This document shows positions 54,339-63,761 of a stretch of 64,000 bases of DNA, piece by piece. The stretch is from the NCBI GenBank assembly GCA_028699065.1, contig JAQVVH010000002.1, positions 186,001 through 250,000 of the forward strand, written 5' to 3'. The first letter of the stretch is position 1. Each line of letters opens with the position of its first letter. The notes under the pieces are model-generated. The model had not been told where the DNA came from, did not search any database, and worked only from the letters and a program-made list of their open reading frames with translations. Source of the DNA: Gallionella sp. (GTDB taxonomy: Bacteria; Pseudomonadota; Gammaproteobacteria; Burkholderiales; Gallionellaceae). Both the position numbers and the translations under genes were made by a program.

Positions 54339-55171
54339 CAGTTGAATTCCTGAAACAATAGCGCCAGTGCGGCCAATGGCAAGGTTGATGTCAGCGCATC
54401 AATTCGGTCCAGCAAACCGCCGTGGCCCGGTAGCAAGGCGCCACTATCCTTGACCCCGGCCTGACGCTTGACGGCCGACTCGAACAAATCGCCGATCACC
54501 GCCAGCACTACCCACCACCAGGCGGTCAACAGCAAAGGTGGCAAGACCTGCCGCTCGGAAAACAATGGACTGAAACTCCACACCAGCACGACATAAACCG
54601 ACACGCCAAAAATCGCACCGGATACGCCTTCCCAGGTCTTGCCCGGGCTAATGCTGGGCGCCAGTTTGTTTTTGCCGAAGCGCCGCCCCGCGAAATATGC
54701 GGCACTGTCAGCCACCCAGACCAATCCCATGACGAACAGCAGCAACCAGGGCGCCGGCGCAGCCTCGCGCAAGTCCATCATCGCCAGCCCGGTTGGCAGC
54801 AACACCGCCCAGCCAACCAATGCCATCAGATAAACATTCGTCACCTTCCAGCCGGCAATCAGCCAGCTGGGCACGACGACCAGCCAAAGCAGCGCTGACA
54901 GGCTGTACACAACCAGTTGCAACACGAGACGCAAGTCTTGCGCCAGATAGAGATCGGCCCAGACCAGACCGGCCATCATCAGCACAGTCAGTAACCAGTA
55001 AAGTGTGGCCGGGCGCCCTTCCAGTTTGGACAGGCGCGACCATTCCGTCGCACCCTGCATGACCATTAAAACGACCAGCCCGGCCCACAGTAGCGGCGAC
55101 AGGAAAAACAGTGCCAGCAAAAAGATGGCGAGCAAGACTATGGCAGTAAGGACGCGGGATTTAAGCATCAT
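54338..55171 (-). CDS. cdsA: Phosphatidate cytidylyltransferase CdsA
   Basis: Forms CDP-diacylglycerol for all phospholipids. The 277-residue protein has about seven membrane helices and the family signature [12 protein letters not shown] and [21 protein letters not shown] with catalytic Lys/Asp. Two ATG codons in tandem at 55171 and 55168 overlap the uppS end; AAGGGG lies right beside them and either could be used. Confidence 0.95.
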   Translation of the reverse strand: MMLKSRVLTAIVLLAIFLLALFFLSPLLWAGLVVLMVMQGATEWSRLSKLEGRPATLYWLLTVLMMAGLVWADLYLAQDLRLVLQLVVYSLSALLWLVVVPSWLIAGWKVTNVYLMALVGWAVLLPTGLAMMDLREAAPAPWLLLFVMGLVWVADSAAYFAGRRFGKNKLAPSISPGKTWEGVSGAIFGVSVYVVLVWSFSPLFSERQVLPPLLLTAWWWVVLAVIGDLFESAVKRQAGVKDSGALLPGHGGLLDRIDALTSTLPLAALALLFQEFN

Positions 55172-55931
55172 CCCCTTCCCGCCGCGCCTTCAGCTGTTCG
55201 CTGGTGCGGCCGAAACGGCGCTCGCGCTTGCGATAGGAAGAGATCGCAAGTTCGAGTTCCTGCCGGGTGAATTCCGGCCAAAGTACCTCGGTGAAATAGA
55301 GCTCGGTATAAGCCAACTGCCACAGCATGAAATTGCTGATGCGCTGCTCTCCCCCGGTGCGGATGAACAAATCCGGTTCCGGCTCATCGCTGAGCGAGAG
55401 ATAGGGGGTGAGATCTTCTTCGGAAAATCCCTGCGCCAGCCCGGGCTGCTCGCGCAACATCGTCTGCACCGCATTCATGACATCCCATCGCCCGCCGTAA
55501 TTGGCGGCCACGGTCAGCGTGAAAGTCTTGTTGCCGGCGGTTAATTGCTCGGCGGCTGTCATCGCCTGAACGAGCTTGGGATCAAAACGGCTGCGATCGC
55601 CGATAATGCGCAGGCGGATGTCATTCCGGTGCAGATTGGCGACCTCGCGCTCCAGCATCTTCATGAACAGCGACATGAGGAAATTGACCTCCTCCAGCGG
55701 CCGGCGCCAATTTTCGCTGCTGAAGGCAAACACGGTCAGATATTCGACCCCCAGATCGCGGCAGGCGCGAATGACTTCGCGCAGTGTTTCAACACCACGC
55801 TGATGCCCCATGATGCGCGGCATGAAACGCTGTTTGGCCCAGCGGCCGTTGCCGTCCATGATGACGGCAATATGACGCGGGACATCGGAAATGTCAGGGA
55901 TGCTGCGAGTGGAACTCGGCAGAAGACCCAT
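55161..55931 (-). CDS. uppS: Undecaprenyl diphosphate synthase UppS
   Basis: cis-Prenyltransferase that makes the C55 carrier for peptidoglycan and O antigen. The 256-residue product has HIAVIMDGNGRWAKQR (catalytic Asp), GHQRGVETL, FAFSSENWRRP and FIRTGGEQRISNF. The ATG at 55931 shares one base with the frr stop; a GTG one codon upstream is also open. Confidence 0.96.
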   Translation of the reverse strand: MGLLPSSTRSIPDISDVPRHIAVIMDGNGRWAKQRFMPRIMGHQRGVETLREVIRACRDLGVEYLTVFAFSSENWRRPLEEVNFLMSLFMKMLEREVANLHRNDIRLRIIGDRSRFDPKLVQAMTAAEQLTAGNKTFTLTVAANYGGRWDVMNAVQTMLREQPGLAQGFSEEDLTPYLSLSDEPEPDLFIRTGGEQRISNFMLWQLAYTELYFTEVLWPEFTRQELELAISSYRKRERRFGRTSEQLKARREGDDA

Positions 55932-56488
55932 CACACCGCCATCAGGTCGGTTTCCTTGGCGGCCAGCGCCTTGTCGATTTCCACGACGTAGCGATCGGTC
56001 AGTTTCTGAATCTCATCCTGCGTACGGCGCTCTTCGTCCTCGGCAATTTCCTTTTTCTTGAGCGCTTCCTTCAGGTGATTATTGGCATCGCGGCGAATGT
56101 TGCGTACCGCAATCTTGGCGTTCTCACCCTCCGCCTTGACGACCTTGATCAAGTCGCGGCGGCGCTCTTCCGTGAGCATCGGCATCGGGACGCGAATCAG
56201 CTCACCCGAGTTCGCCGGATTCAGCCCCAGATCGGAATCACGAATTGCCCTTTCAATTGCGCCCACCATGTTTTTCTCGTAGGGCTGTACGCCTATCGTA
56301 CGGGAATCCACCAGCGTCACATTGGCAACCTGATTCACAGGAGTCGGATTACCGTAATAGTCCACCGTGATATGGTCCAGCAGCCCGGTATGAGCCCGCC
56401 CGGTGCGCACCTTGCTCAGATCGTTCTTGAGCGCCTCCAGGGATTTTTGCATTTTCTGCTCGGTTGTTTTTTTCAGTTCGGCAATCAT
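55931..56488 (-). CDS. frr: Ribosome recycling factor
   Basis: Splits post-termination ribosomes with EF-G. The 185-residue product equals the E. coli length and has LRTGRAH-type [24 protein letters not shown] and [18 protein letters not shown] before 56488 selects MIAELKK; the open frame further upstream is not part of the family. It starts 16 bases after pyrH. Confidence 0.97.
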   Translation of the reverse strand: MIAELKKTTEQKMQKSLEALKNDLSKVRTGRAHTGLLDHITVDYYGNPTPVNQVANVTLVDSRTIGVQPYEKNMVGAIERAIRDSDLGLNPANSGELIRVPMPMLTEERRRDLIKVVKAEGENAKIAVRNIRRDANNHLKEALKKKEIAEDEERRTQDEIQKLTDRYVVEIDKALAAKETDLMAV

Positions 56489-56504
56489 CGTTTCGCCTCC
56501 GGAA

Positions 56505-57224
56505 TCAATCGACACGCACCAGCGTGCCCTCACCTTCCCCGAACACCACCCGTTTGAGTGCGCCCGGAGTGAAAATACTAAACACAATAATGGGTAATTT
56601 TTGGTCGCGGCACAAAGTCAGCGCCGTCGCATCCATCACTTTCAGGTTCTTGCTGATGGCTTCGTCAAAACTCAGACTTTGGTAGCGGATAGCATTGGGA
56701 TCCTTTTTCGGATCCGCCGTATAAATGCCGTCAACCTTGGTAGCCTTGATCACCACGTCGGCCATCATTTCCACGCCACGCAGCGCAGCCGCCGTGTCGG
56801 TGGTAAAAAACGGACTCCCAATCCCGGCGGCAAAAATTACGACCTTGCCGTCTTCCAGGTAACGCAGCGCCTTGCCGCGAATAAAGGGCTCGGCCACCTG
56901 CTCCAGACTGAGTGCAGACTGCACACGGCACTCCAGCCCCGCACGGGTCATGGCATCCTGCAGCGCCATGGAATTCATAACCGTCGCCAGCATACCCATG
57001 TAATCAGCAGTCGCACGATCCATCCCGGCTGCGGCCGGCGCCACGCCACGGAAGATGTTGCCACCGCCAATCACCATCGCCACTTCCACGCCCAGCTCCA
57101 CGACCTCCTTGATTTCGGCCACGATACGTTCGATCACGGCACGATTGATGCCATAACTATCGTCACCCATCAGGGCTTCGCCCGACAGCTTGAGCAGGAT
57201 GCGCTTGTAGGCTGGCGCGGTCAT
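56505..57224 (-). CDS. pyrH: UMP kinase PyrH
   Basis: Phosphorylates UMP to UDP; hexameric amino-acid-kinase fold. The 239-residue product has [38 protein letters not shown] and [11 protein letters not shown]. The start at 57224 (MTAPAYKR) lies four bases after the tsf stop; the ribosome binding site is weak, so coupling is likely. Confidence 0.96.
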   Translation of the reverse strand: MTAPAYKRILLKLSGEALMGDDSYGINRAVIERIVAEIKEVVELGVEVAMVIGGGNIFRGVAPAAAGMDRATADYMGMLATVMNSMALQDAMTRAGLECRVQSALSLEQVAEPFIRGKALRYLEDGKVVIFAAGIGSPFFTTDTAAALRGVEMMADVVIKATKVDGIYTADPKKDPNAIRYQSLSFDEAISKNLKVMDATALTLCRDQKLPIIVFSIFTPGALKRVVFGEGEGTLVRVD

Positions 57225-57228
57225 GGTC

Positions 57229-58128
57229 TTAACCCTGTGCGGCGGCAACCGCAGCGGCTACTTCTGCCGCGTAATCTTCGACCTTCTTCTCGATACCCTC
57301 GCCCACCACATACATCTGGAAAGCGGTCACGGAAGCGCCCTTGCCTTTCAGCAATTGCTCCACAGTCTGCTTGCCATCCTCCGCCTTAACGAAAATCTGG
57401 CCCATCAGCGTCACCTCACGCAGGAATTTCTGCACCGTACCTTCGGCGATCTTGTCCAGCATCGCTTCCGGCTTGCCGGATTCCTTGGCCTTCTCGATGG
57501 CGATGCGGCGCTCGGTCTCGATCTCTTCGGCATTCACACCGGAAGCATCAATCGACTTCGGCTTGCTCGCAGCAATATGCATCGCGATATCGCGACCCAG
57601 CGCTTCGTCGCCGCCGGCATAATCCACCAGCACGCCAATCTTGCTGCCGTGCAGATAACTGGACAACTTGCCGGTCGAGGTTTCGTAACGCTCGAAACGG
57701 CGGATCGTGATGTTCTCACCGATCTTCATCACCAGTGCCTTGCGAACCTCCTCAACCGAACCCTCCGCATTAGCCAGCGCCATGCCGGACAGCGCATCGA
57801 TATCGACAGGATTCTGCTTTGCAACAGTTTCAGCCACGTTCTTTGCGAACGCGATGAAGTCATCGTTCTTGGCCACGAAGTCTGTTTCGCAGTTAATTTC
57901 CACCACAGCGCCGCTCTTGGCATCCGGCGCGATGAACGCGCTAACAATACCTTCCGCGGTTACGCGGCTGGCGGCCTTGCTGGCTTTCGCGCCACTCTTG
58001 ATACGCAACTGCTCTTCCGCCACTTTGGCATCGCCATTGGCTTCCACCAGTGCTTTTTTGCATTCCATCATGCCAAGACCCGTGGCCTCGCGCAGTTCCT
58101 TGACCATTGCTGCAGTAATCTCTGCCAT
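57229..58128 (-). CDS. tsf: Elongation factor Ts
   Basis: Nucleotide exchange factor for EF-Tu. The 299-residue product has a UBA-like N terminus ([19 protein letters not shown]) and the core with [13 protein letters not shown] and [12 protein letters not shown] six bases before 58128 selects MAEITAAM over an ATG four codons upstream. It is separated from rpsB by a terminator-like hairpin. Confidence 0.97.
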   Translation of the reverse strand: MAEITAAMVKELREATGLGMMECKKALVEANGDAKVAEEQLRIKSGAKASKAASRVTAEGIVSAFIAPDAKSGAVVEINCETDFVAKNDDFIAFAKNVAETVAKQNPVDIDALSGMALANAEGSVEEVRKALVMKIGENITIRRFERYETSTGKLSSYLHGSKIGVLVDYAGGDEALGRDIAMHIAASKPKSIDASGVNAEEIETERRIAIEKAKESGKPEAMLDKIAEGTVQKFLREVTLMGQIFVKAEDGKQTVEQLLKGKGASVTAFQMYVVGEGIEKKVEDYAAEVAAAVAAAQG

Positions 58129-58158
58129 TTCCAACTCCATTCAAAACAATAAAACTTG

Positions 58159-58183
58159 TAAAAAAGGGGCGCGAACGCCCCTT
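58159..58183 (-). terminator. Terminator-like hairpin between rpsB and tsf
   Basis: A perfect 8-bp stem (AAGGGGCG with CGCCCCTT, TTCG loop) runs into TTTT on the minus strand. A partial terminator at the same place is known in E. coli and sets the S2:EF-Ts ratio. Confidence 0.8.
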
Positions 58184-58203
58184 CTCGCGTCGGTTACAGT
58201 GGC

Positions 58204-58926
58204 TTAGGCCGCCTGTTCCGAAACTTCCTCAACCAGTTCTGTCAGTGCCTGGGCTCGACCTTCCAGAATCGCGTCGGCAATGCCGCGAGCGTACAGGCGA
58301 ATCGCTTGGGTGGAGTCATCGTTACCAGGAATAATGAAATCCACGCCGGCGGGCGAGTTGTTGGTATCAACAATACCGATCACCGGAATACCCAGCTTCT
58401 GCGCCTCGACAATGGCACCCTTCTGGTAGCCAACGTCGATCACGAACAGCGCGTCCGGCAGACCGCCCATATCCTTGATCCCGCCGAGACTACGGTTCAG
58501 CTTTTCCAGTTCGCGCTTCATCATCAGCGCTTCTTTCTTGGAAATCTTTTCCGACGAACCTTCCGCCGTCAATTCCTCAATTTCGCGCAGACGCTTGATG
58601 GACTGTTGTACGGTCTTGTGATTGGTCAGCATGCCGCCGAGCCAGCGGTAATTCACGAACGGCGAATCCGAACGCACGGCTTCTTCCTGGACGATATCGC
58701 GTGCCTGACGCTTGGTACCCACGAACAGCACGGTACCCTTCTTGGCTGCCAGCTTGCGGATAAACGCTTCAGCTTCCGCGAACTTCACCACGGTTTTTTC
58801 CAGGTTGATGATATGAATCTTGTTGCGATGGCCGAAAATAAAGGGGGCCATCTTGGGGTTCCAGAAACGGGTTTGGTGACCAAAGTGGACACCGGCTTCC
58901 AGCATTTGACGCATTGTTACAGCCAT
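58204..58926 (-). CDS. rpsB: 30S ribosomal protein S2
   Basis: The 240-residue product shows [45 protein letters not shown] and [15 protein letters not shown]2 joins the 30S subunit late and is needed for S1 binding. AGGAG precedes the ATG. First gene of the long run to rnhB. Confidence 0.98.
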   Translation of the reverse strand: MAVTMRQMLEAGVHFGHQTRFWNPKMAPFIFGHRNKIHIINLEKTVVKFAEAEAFIRKLAAKKGTVLFVGTKRQARDIVQEEAVRSDSPFVNYRWLGGMLTNHKTVQQSIKRLREIEELTAEGSSEKISKKEALMMKRELEKLNRSLGGIKDMGGLPDALFVIDVGYQKGAIVEAQKLGIPVIGIVDTNNSPAGVDFIIPGNDDSTQAIRLYARGIADAILEGRAQALTELVEEVSEQAA

Positions 58927-59076
58927 GAGTTACTCCTGAGTAAGGGTTATTAACTACCGCTCGCCAGCTTGACCACACCGATATTTGGTGAGCACCCTGA
59001 CATGTGCGAACGGGAAATTGACTCCGGACCATCCGGAGCGGCGCGCATTCTAGCACTAACCCCCGGCACGACTCAA
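58927..59076 (-). promoter_or_regulatory. rpsB promoter and about 110-base leader
   Basis: TTGAGT (59071-59076), an 18-base spacer and extended -10 TGC-TAGAAT (59047-59052), followed by GCGCGCC (59040-59046). The leader of about 110 bases contains a CCGGA-TGG-TCCGG hairpin near its 5' end. S2 represses its own leader in enterobacteria; a similar role here is inference. Confidence 0.65.
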
Positions 59077-59119
59077 GCCATCGCCGGCAGCAAATCCGGG
59101 TCGCCGGGACGGGCAAAAC

Positions 59120-59599
59120 TCACTGAAAATGCCGCTTTCCCAGATGCTGCAACAATCCCTCGGCTGCATCCTCCACCATATCCAGCACGCGCTCAAAGCC
59201 ATCCGCCCCGCCGTAATACGGATCAGGCACCTCGCGTTCGCGGTGATGGCGGGCAAATTCCAGAAACAATCCCAGATGCCCGCCGGCAGCGTCCGGACGC
59301 AAGCGCTGCAAAATGGCCAGATTGCCCTCGTCCATCGCCAGTACATAATCAAATCGGGAAAAGTCGGCACGATCCACCTGCCGCCCGCGCAACCGGCCCA
59401 TGTCATAGCCGCGCTGTTTGGCCGCGCGCTGTGTGCGGGCATCGGGGGCCTCGCCGATGTGATAGTCATGCGTGCCGGCCGAATCGATTTGGATGTGCTC
59501 ACTTAGTCCAGCCCGCTCGACGTAATCGCGAAATACGACCTCGGCCGTCGGCGATCGACAGATATTGCCCATGCACACAAAAAGCACTTTGATTGTCAT
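59120..59599 (-). CDS. Low-molecular-weight protein tyrosine phosphatase
   Basis: The 159-residue product has the P-loop CMGNICRS (C9, R15) and the general-acid region DPYYGG near residue 129, with a VLAMDEGN motif. Such enzymes act on protein phosphotyrosine, often linked to exopolysaccharide export, though no partner kinase is nearby. GAGGGG precedes the ATG, eight bases after the uvrB stop, so it is cotranscribed with uvrB. Confidence 0.92.
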   Translation of the reverse strand: MTIKVLFVCMGNICRSPTAEVVFRDYVERAGLSEHIQIDSAGTHDYHIGEAPDARTQRAAKQRGYDMGRLRGRQVDRADFSRFDYVLAMDEGNLAILQRLRPDAAGGHLGLFLEFARHHREREVPDPYYGGADGFERVLDMVEDAAEGLLQHLGKRHFQ

Positions 59600-59607
59600 C
59601 GAGCCCC

Positions 59608-61632
59608 TCACAACGGCGAAATAAAAACGCTTTCGCGCAATTTTTTCAGCTGGTCGCGCAATTCGGCGGCCTTTTCAAATTCCAGATTTTTTGCAGCTTG
59701 CAGCATCTCTTTTTCCAAACGCGCAATCTCCCTGGAAATTTCCTTTTCGCTCATGGCGAGATATTTCGCCTCGGCCTGCGCGGCCTTGAGCTGTGATCGC
59801 TCGGTATCGAGATTGTATTCGGTGGCGATGATGTCTTTGATGCGTTTGATGACCGACTTCGGCGTAATGCCGTGGGCTGTATTCCAATCCAACTGTTTGC
59901 TGCGGCGACGTGCCGTCTCGTCCATCGCTTTGCGCATCGAATCGGTGATGCGGTCGGCGTACAGAATGGCCGTCCCGTGCAAATGTCGCGCGGCGCGACC
60001 GATTGTCTGGATCAGCGACCGCTCGGAACGCAGGAATCCTTCCTTGTCAGCATCCAGAATAGCCACCAGCGACACCTCGGGAATATCCAGCCCCTCGCGC
60101 AACAGGTTGATGCCCACCAGCACGTCAAACACGCCCAGTCGCAGATCGCGGATGATTTCCACCCGCTCGACGGTTTCCACGTCCGAGTGCAGATAACGCA
60201 CCTTGATGCCGTGCTCGGAAAAATATTCGGTCAGCTGTTCGGCCATGCGTTTGGTCAGCGTGGTCACCAGCACGCGCTCGCCGGCCTTGATGCGGGCGTT
60301 GGCAACACTCATCAGATCATCCACCTGATTCGTCGCGGGACGCACTTCGATCAGTGGATCGACCAGACCGGTGGGACGCACCACCTGCTCCACCACCTGT
60401 CCGGCGTGCGCGGCCTCGTAGGCCGCCGGCGTGGCGGAAATAAAAACCGCCTGACGCATCACTTTTTCAAACTCGTCGAAACGCAAAGGCCGGTTATCCA
60501 GCGCCGAGGGCAGGCGAAAGCCGTAATTGACCAGATTTTCCTTGCGTGCGCGGTCGCCCTTGTACATCCCGCCGATCTGGGAAATCGTAACGTGACTTTC
60601 GTCTATAAACATCAGCGCATTCGGCGGCAAATAATCCAACAGTGTTGGCGGCGCTTCGCCGGCCTTGCGCCCTGACAAATGGCGGGAGTAATTTTCAATA
60701 CCCTTGGTGAAGCCGATTTCGGCCAGCATTTCCAGATCGTGCCGCGTCCGCTGTTCGATGCGCTGCGCTTCCACCAGCTTGCCCTCCTTCTGAAAAAAGG
60801 CGATGCGGTCGGCCAATTCCAGCTTGATGGTTTCAATCGCACGCAGGGTAGTTTCGCGCGGTGTCACATAATGGCTGGAGGGATAAACGGTGTAGCGCGG
60901 CAGGCGCGTCTGGATGTGGCCGGTAAGTGGATCAAACAGCGCCAGCGACTCCACTTCATCGTCGAACAAGATGACGCGCAGGGCATTCTCGTTGCTTTCC
61001 GCCGGAAAAATATCAATCACATCCCCGCGTACGCGGAACGTGCCGCGCGCAAAATCCATCTCGTTGCGTTCGTACTGCATCGCCACCAAGCGCTGAATCA
61101 CGTCGCGCTGAGCGATCTTTTCGTGTTCGCGCAAATGCAGAATCATGCCGTGATAATCCACCGGATCGCCGATACCGTAGATGGCGGAAACAGTCGCGAC
61201 GATTACACTGTCTTCGCGTTCAAGCAGGGATTTGGTAGCCGACAAGCGCATCTGTTCGATCTGCTCGTTGATGGACGAATCCTTCTCGATGTAGACGTCG
61301 CGGGCCGGCACATAGGCCTCGGGCTGGTAATAGTCGTAGTAGGAAACGAAATACTCGATCGCGTTCTCGGGAAAAAACTCGCGCATCTCGGCATAGAGCT
61401 GCGCCGCCAGAGTCTTGTTCGGCGCCATAACGATCGCGGGCCGCCCGGTGCGCGCGATAACGTTGGCCATGGTGTAAGTCTTGCCGGAGCCCGTCACCCC
61501 CAACAGGGTCTGGAATGCCAGCCCGTTGTCGATGCCTTCCACCAGCTGCGCGATCGCCGCGGGCTGATCCCCGGCCGGCTCAAAGGGCTGGTGCAGGCGA
61601 AAGGGGCTATTGGGAAAGGTAACGATACTCAT
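59608..61632 (-). CDS. uvrB: Excinuclease ABC subunit B
   Basis: Helicase-like damage verifier of nucleotide excision repair. The 674-residue product has [13 protein letters not shown] (Walker A), the beta-hairpin [25 protein letters not shown], and a C-terminal UVR domain (about 630-670) that binds UvrC. The start at 61632 ([10 protein letters not shown]) fits the family; it has no clear ribosome binding site and an upstream frame is open. Functional partner of mfd at the start of the window. Confidence 0.97.
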   Translation of the reverse strand: MSIVTFPNSPFRLHQPFEPAGDQPAAIAQLVEGIDNGLAFQTLLGVTGSGKTYTMANVIARTGRPAIVMAPNKTLAAQLYAEMREFFPENAIEYFVSYYDYYQPEAYVPARDVYIEKDSSINEQIEQMRLSATKSLLEREDSVIVATVSAIYGIGDPVDYHGMILHLREHEKIAQRDVIQRLVAMQYERNEMDFARGTFRVRGDVIDIFPAESNENALRVILFDDEVESLALFDPLTGHIQTRLPRYTVYPSSHYVTPRETTLRAIETIKLELADRIAFFQKEGKLVEAQRIEQRTRHDLEMLAEIGFTKGIENYSRHLSGRKAGEAPPTLLDYLPPNALMFIDESHVTISQIGGMYKGDRARKENLVNYGFRLPSALDNRPLRFDEFEKVMRQAVFISATPAAYEAAHAGQVVEQVVRPTGLVDPLIEVRPATNQVDDLMSVANARIKAGERVLVTTLTKRMAEQLTEYFSEHGIKVRYLHSDVETVERVEIIRDLRLGVFDVLVGINLLREGLDIPEVSLVAILDADKEGFLRSERSLIQTIGRAARHLHGTAILYADRITDSMRKAMDETARRRSKQLDWNTAHGITPKSVIKRIKDIIATEYNLDTERSQLKAAQAEAKYLAMSEKEISREIARLEKEMLQAAKNLEFEKAAELRDQLKKLRESVFISPL

Positions 61633-61656
61633 ACTGGGCAGTGCTTCGGGCAAATG

Positions 61657-61669
61657 GCCGCACATTGTA
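61657..61669 (-). promoter_or_regulatory. uvrB -10 box
   Basis: TACAAT (61664-61669) followed by GTGCGGC, a variant of the common discriminator. No LexA-type CTGT-N8-ACAG box was seen around it. Confidence 0.5.
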
Positions 61670-61714
61670 GATCATGCGCGGCCGGTATTTCGCCCTGACT
61701 TGGGGGCGAGTTGA

Positions 61715-62251
61715 TCAGCCCTGAAAGCCGCGACGAGCTGCCATGCGTTTCCCCAGCACCGCACGTTGATTGAAATCCAGCAGGCGCTCGGCCAGCGGCA
61801 GCAGCCTCGTATTTTCCAGCGCGATGTGCGCGGCATAGCCCGCGTTGAAGCGCGACACGACGCCCTCTTCAAGCCGCGTCGAAGCGCCCGAGGTTAGGCC
61901 GAACAGCTCAGGCCGCAGCGCCCGCCAACACTGTTCCAGCTCCCGATGTTCGGCCAGTAAAGCGGCCATCAACTCTGCCGCCGCCGGATCACCACTCGCC
62001 AGCAACTGCGGGAATAAATCCAGCTCTTCGTCCTGATGATGAAATTGCCCGGCAGTATCGAAATAACGCAGAATCTGCGTCGCTGCCTGAGCGACCTGTT
62101 CGTCCCATCTCCTGGCATCAAGATGCTTCGCCAATTTGTCGAGCAGCGCACACTGCGCCGAAATGCGCCCGTGGCAAGCCTCCAGCATACCCAATGGATC
62201 ATCAAACGTCGGTGCGAGCGCGTCCGCGCCGGGCAGGCTGATTTGCTTCAC
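61715..62251 (-). CDS. Hemerythrin-domain protein, probable nitrosative-stress di-iron protein
   Basis: A 178-residue helical protein with the HHE pattern: H27, H71/H72 with E76 (HHQDEELDLFP), H102 (AEHREL), H142 and E146 (HIALENTRLLP), enough for a di-iron site. GTG at 62251 overlaps the nsrR stop by four bases and gives a family-like N terminus; the longer open frame upstream lies within nsrR. Pairing with an NO-sensing repressor next to nor genes suggests NO binding or iron-centre repair, as for YtfE/DnrN, but the ScdA N-terminal domain of YtfE is absent. Confidence 0.85.
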   Translation of the reverse strand: MKQISLPGADALAPTFDDPLGMLEACHGRISAQCALLDKLAKHLDARRWDEQVAQAATQILRYFDTAGQFHHQDEELDLFPQLLASGDPAAAELMAALLAEHRELEQCWRALRPELFGLTSGASTRLEEGVVSRFNAGYAAHIALENTRLLPLAERLLDFNQRAVLGKRMAARRGFQG

Positions 62252-62646
62252 AGAATATCGGCCAGCGTACTGCCCTCCAGCGACTGCAGAAACTGCTTCT
62301 GGGCATTGAAGAAAACCTTGCGCAATTTGCACGCCGGCATCAACGGACAGCAATCATTGGTCGCTTCCTGCCGCAAGCAGTACAGCAGCGCCAAATTACT
62401 TTCCATCACGCGCACCACTTCGCCGACCGTAATTTCTGCCGGATTTCTTGCCAGCCGAATGCCACCGTTGCGGCCGCGCTCACTAAGCACCAGGTTGGCT
62501 GCAACCAGCGCCATCACGACTTTCATTAAATGGGTTCTGACGATTGAAAACGCCTCGGAAACCTCCGCAATGGTCGCACTGCCCCCTTTCCCACCCAGAT
62601 AAATCAGTGTTCTAAGCGCAATGTCTGTCGAAAGATTGAGCTGCAT
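62248..62646 (-). CDS. nsrR: Rrf2-family NO-sensing repressor, NsrR-like
   Basis: The 132-residue protein has a winged helix (TIAEVSEAFSIVRTHLMKVV, then RGRNGGIRLAR wing) and a C-terminal cysteine cluster C90, C99, C100, C106 (NDCCPLMPACKL), fitting an Fe-S cluster. The C-x5-C spacing matches NsrR; the first cysteine is farther away than usual. AAGGAGG precedes the ATG. Divergent from the nor genes, which it likely represses until NO destroys the cluster. Confidence 0.88.
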   Translation of the reverse strand: MQLNLSTDIALRTLIYLGGKGGSATIAEVSEAFSIVRTHLMKVVMALVAANLVLSERGRNGGIRLARNPAEITVGEVVRVMESNLALLYCLRQEATNDCCPLMPACKLRKVFFNAQKQFLQSLEGSTLADIL

Positions 62647-62678
62647 GACAAACCTCCTTCATTAGAAGTTCGCAAATT

Positions 62679-62698
62679 ATGCCCCAGCCGGGCATCTT
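62679..62698. promoter_or_regulatory. Candidate NsrR operator in its own promoter
   Basis: ATGCCC-CAGCC-GGGCAT followed by CTT. The GGCATCTT half resembles the enterobacterial NsrR half-site. It overlaps a possible minus-strand -10 (CATAAT, 62676-62681). Confidence 0.45.
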
Positions 62699-62708
62699 CG
62701 CGTGAATT

Positions 62709-62731
62709 AATATTCATTGTTATTGAATATT
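62709..62731. promoter_or_regulatory. 23-bp inverted repeat in nor promoter
   Basis: AATATTCA (62709-62716) and TGAATATT (62724-62731) with a 7-base centre. It overlaps a possible -35 (TTATTG) for the plus-strand nor operon whose -10 would be TATATA (62744-62749). Candidate binding site for NsrR or another NO regulator. Confidence 0.5.
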
Positions 62732-62755
62732 ATTTGCATTCGGTATATATTCACA

Positions 62756-62772
62756 TTTAATGAATCATTAAA
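62756..62772. promoter_or_regulatory. 17-bp inverted repeat in nor leader
   Basis: TTTAATGA-A-TCATTAAA, a perfect 8-bp palindrome around one base, 22 bases before the first nor-operon ATG. It does not match the FNR/DNR consensus TTGAT-N4-ATCAA. Confidence 0.5.
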
Positions 62773-62794
62773 ATACATATACCCGGGAGGCAGC

Positions 62795-63148
62795 ATGATC
62801 GAACCCGCACTGTTGGCAAACTTTTTCACGATATTTTTTTCCTCCGCGATGGTTATCCTGCTCGGCGCACTATACGCCCTCCTCTTTGCATTCTCGCGCA
62901 TAAAAGGCGAGCGTCGCCTAATGCCGCTGGCCTATTTGTCTTACGCCGGTCTGGTCGTCGCCACTCTCACGCTGGCACAGGCGGCAAACCTGCTCAAACA
63001 ACCGTTCTGGTTCAGCATCGTCCTGCTGATGCTGCTGGGCTACCTGCTCGCCCCCCACGGAATATGGCACTTGTGTGTGAGCACGCATGCCGATGAGGCG
63101 CCCCGTGACAGCGCAATACCGAACAGCAAGCAAGATTTCATTTCGTAA
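62795..63148 (+). CDS. Small three-helix membrane protein preceding norC
   Basis: The 117-residue product has three hydrophobic helices (about 9-33, 43-66, 71-88) and a hydrophilic tail (95-117). H88, H92 and C94 lie at the end of helix three (APHGIWHLC). GGGAGG before 62795 selects MIEPALL; the frame is open upstream through the control region. I do not recognise a family. Its place as first gene before norC-norB, 17 bases from norC, suggests a role in assembly or function of the NO reductase. Confidence 0.8.
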   Translation: MIEPALLANFFTIFFSSAMVILLGALYALLFAFSRIKGERRLMPLAYLSYAGLVVATLTLAQAANLLKQPFWFSIVLLMLLGYLLAPHGIWHLCVSTHADEAPRDSAIPNSKQDFIS

Positions 63149-63165
63149 ACCTGAAGGAGAAAACC

Positions 63166-63759
63166 ATGGCAACAAGTCAGTGGTGGTCGTCTGAGTCATT
63201 CTGGCGCAAGACGGCTATATGGGTGACCGGTGGTTCAATGGTTATATTGATACTACTTACTATGGATACGCTGCCGCAGATCAGCGCTGGCTCAAAACGT
63301 GTACCGGCGTATTCGGTCATCAATCATCGCATTGAATACCAGCTCGATAACACACGGCATGTGCAGGTTCCCGTTATCGGTAAGGAAGAACCCCTGTTTG
63401 GTGTCAAGCTGACAGAGGAAGAAGCAGAAGCGCTGGTTTCGCACGGAAAAATGACCGTTCAGGCGAAAAACTGCATGAACTGCCACACCCTGCTGGGTAA
63501 CGGTGCCTATTACGCACCCGACCTGACGAAGGCGTGGCTGGACCAATATTGGGGCAACAGCGACATCCGCGAAACCCAAATGGTGGAGTTCATCAAAGAC
63601 CCGTCGAACAAGCTGCACAACAGCCTCAATCGGCGTATGCCCAACCTGGGCGTGACCGATGAAGAAGCCCGCGCGGTGGTGGCTTTCCTGAAATGGATGT
63701 CCGCCATCGACACCAACGGCTTCCCCTATAACTTCAAATCCATCGAACAGGAGAATTGA
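63166..63759 (+). CDS. norC: Nitric oxide reductase cytochrome c subunit NorC
   Basis: Membrane-anchored c-type cytochrome that passes electrons to NorB. The 197-residue product has one N-terminal helix (about 15-34), haem-binding CMNCH (C103, C106, H107) followed by TLLGNGAYYAPDLTKAW, and the axial Met158 in RRMPNLG. It is longer than the ~150-residue NorC of Paracoccus or Pseudomonas, with about 50 extra periplasmic residues before the haem site. A GAAGGAG site precedes the ATG. Confidence 0.95.
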   Translation: MATSQWWSSESFWRKTAIWVTGGSMVILILLTMDTLPQISAGSKRVPAYSVINHRIEYQLDNTRHVQVPVIGKEEPLFGVKLTEEEAEALVSHGKMTVQAKNCMNCHTLLGNGAYYAPDLTKAWLDQYWGNSDIRETQMVEFIKDPSNKLHNSLNRRMPNLGVTDEEARAVVAFLKWMSAIDTNGFPYNFKSIEQEN

Positions 63760-63761
63760 TC

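Noticed and set aside
60679-61698. Open frame antisense to uvrB
   Set aside because: Shadow frame opposite an intact, conserved gene.
61640-61700. LexA box upstream of uvrB
   Set aside because: No CTGT-N8-ACAG pattern was found near the -10.
62756-62772. FNR/DNR site before the nor operon
   Set aside because: The palindrome lacks the TTGAT-N4-ATCAA pattern.
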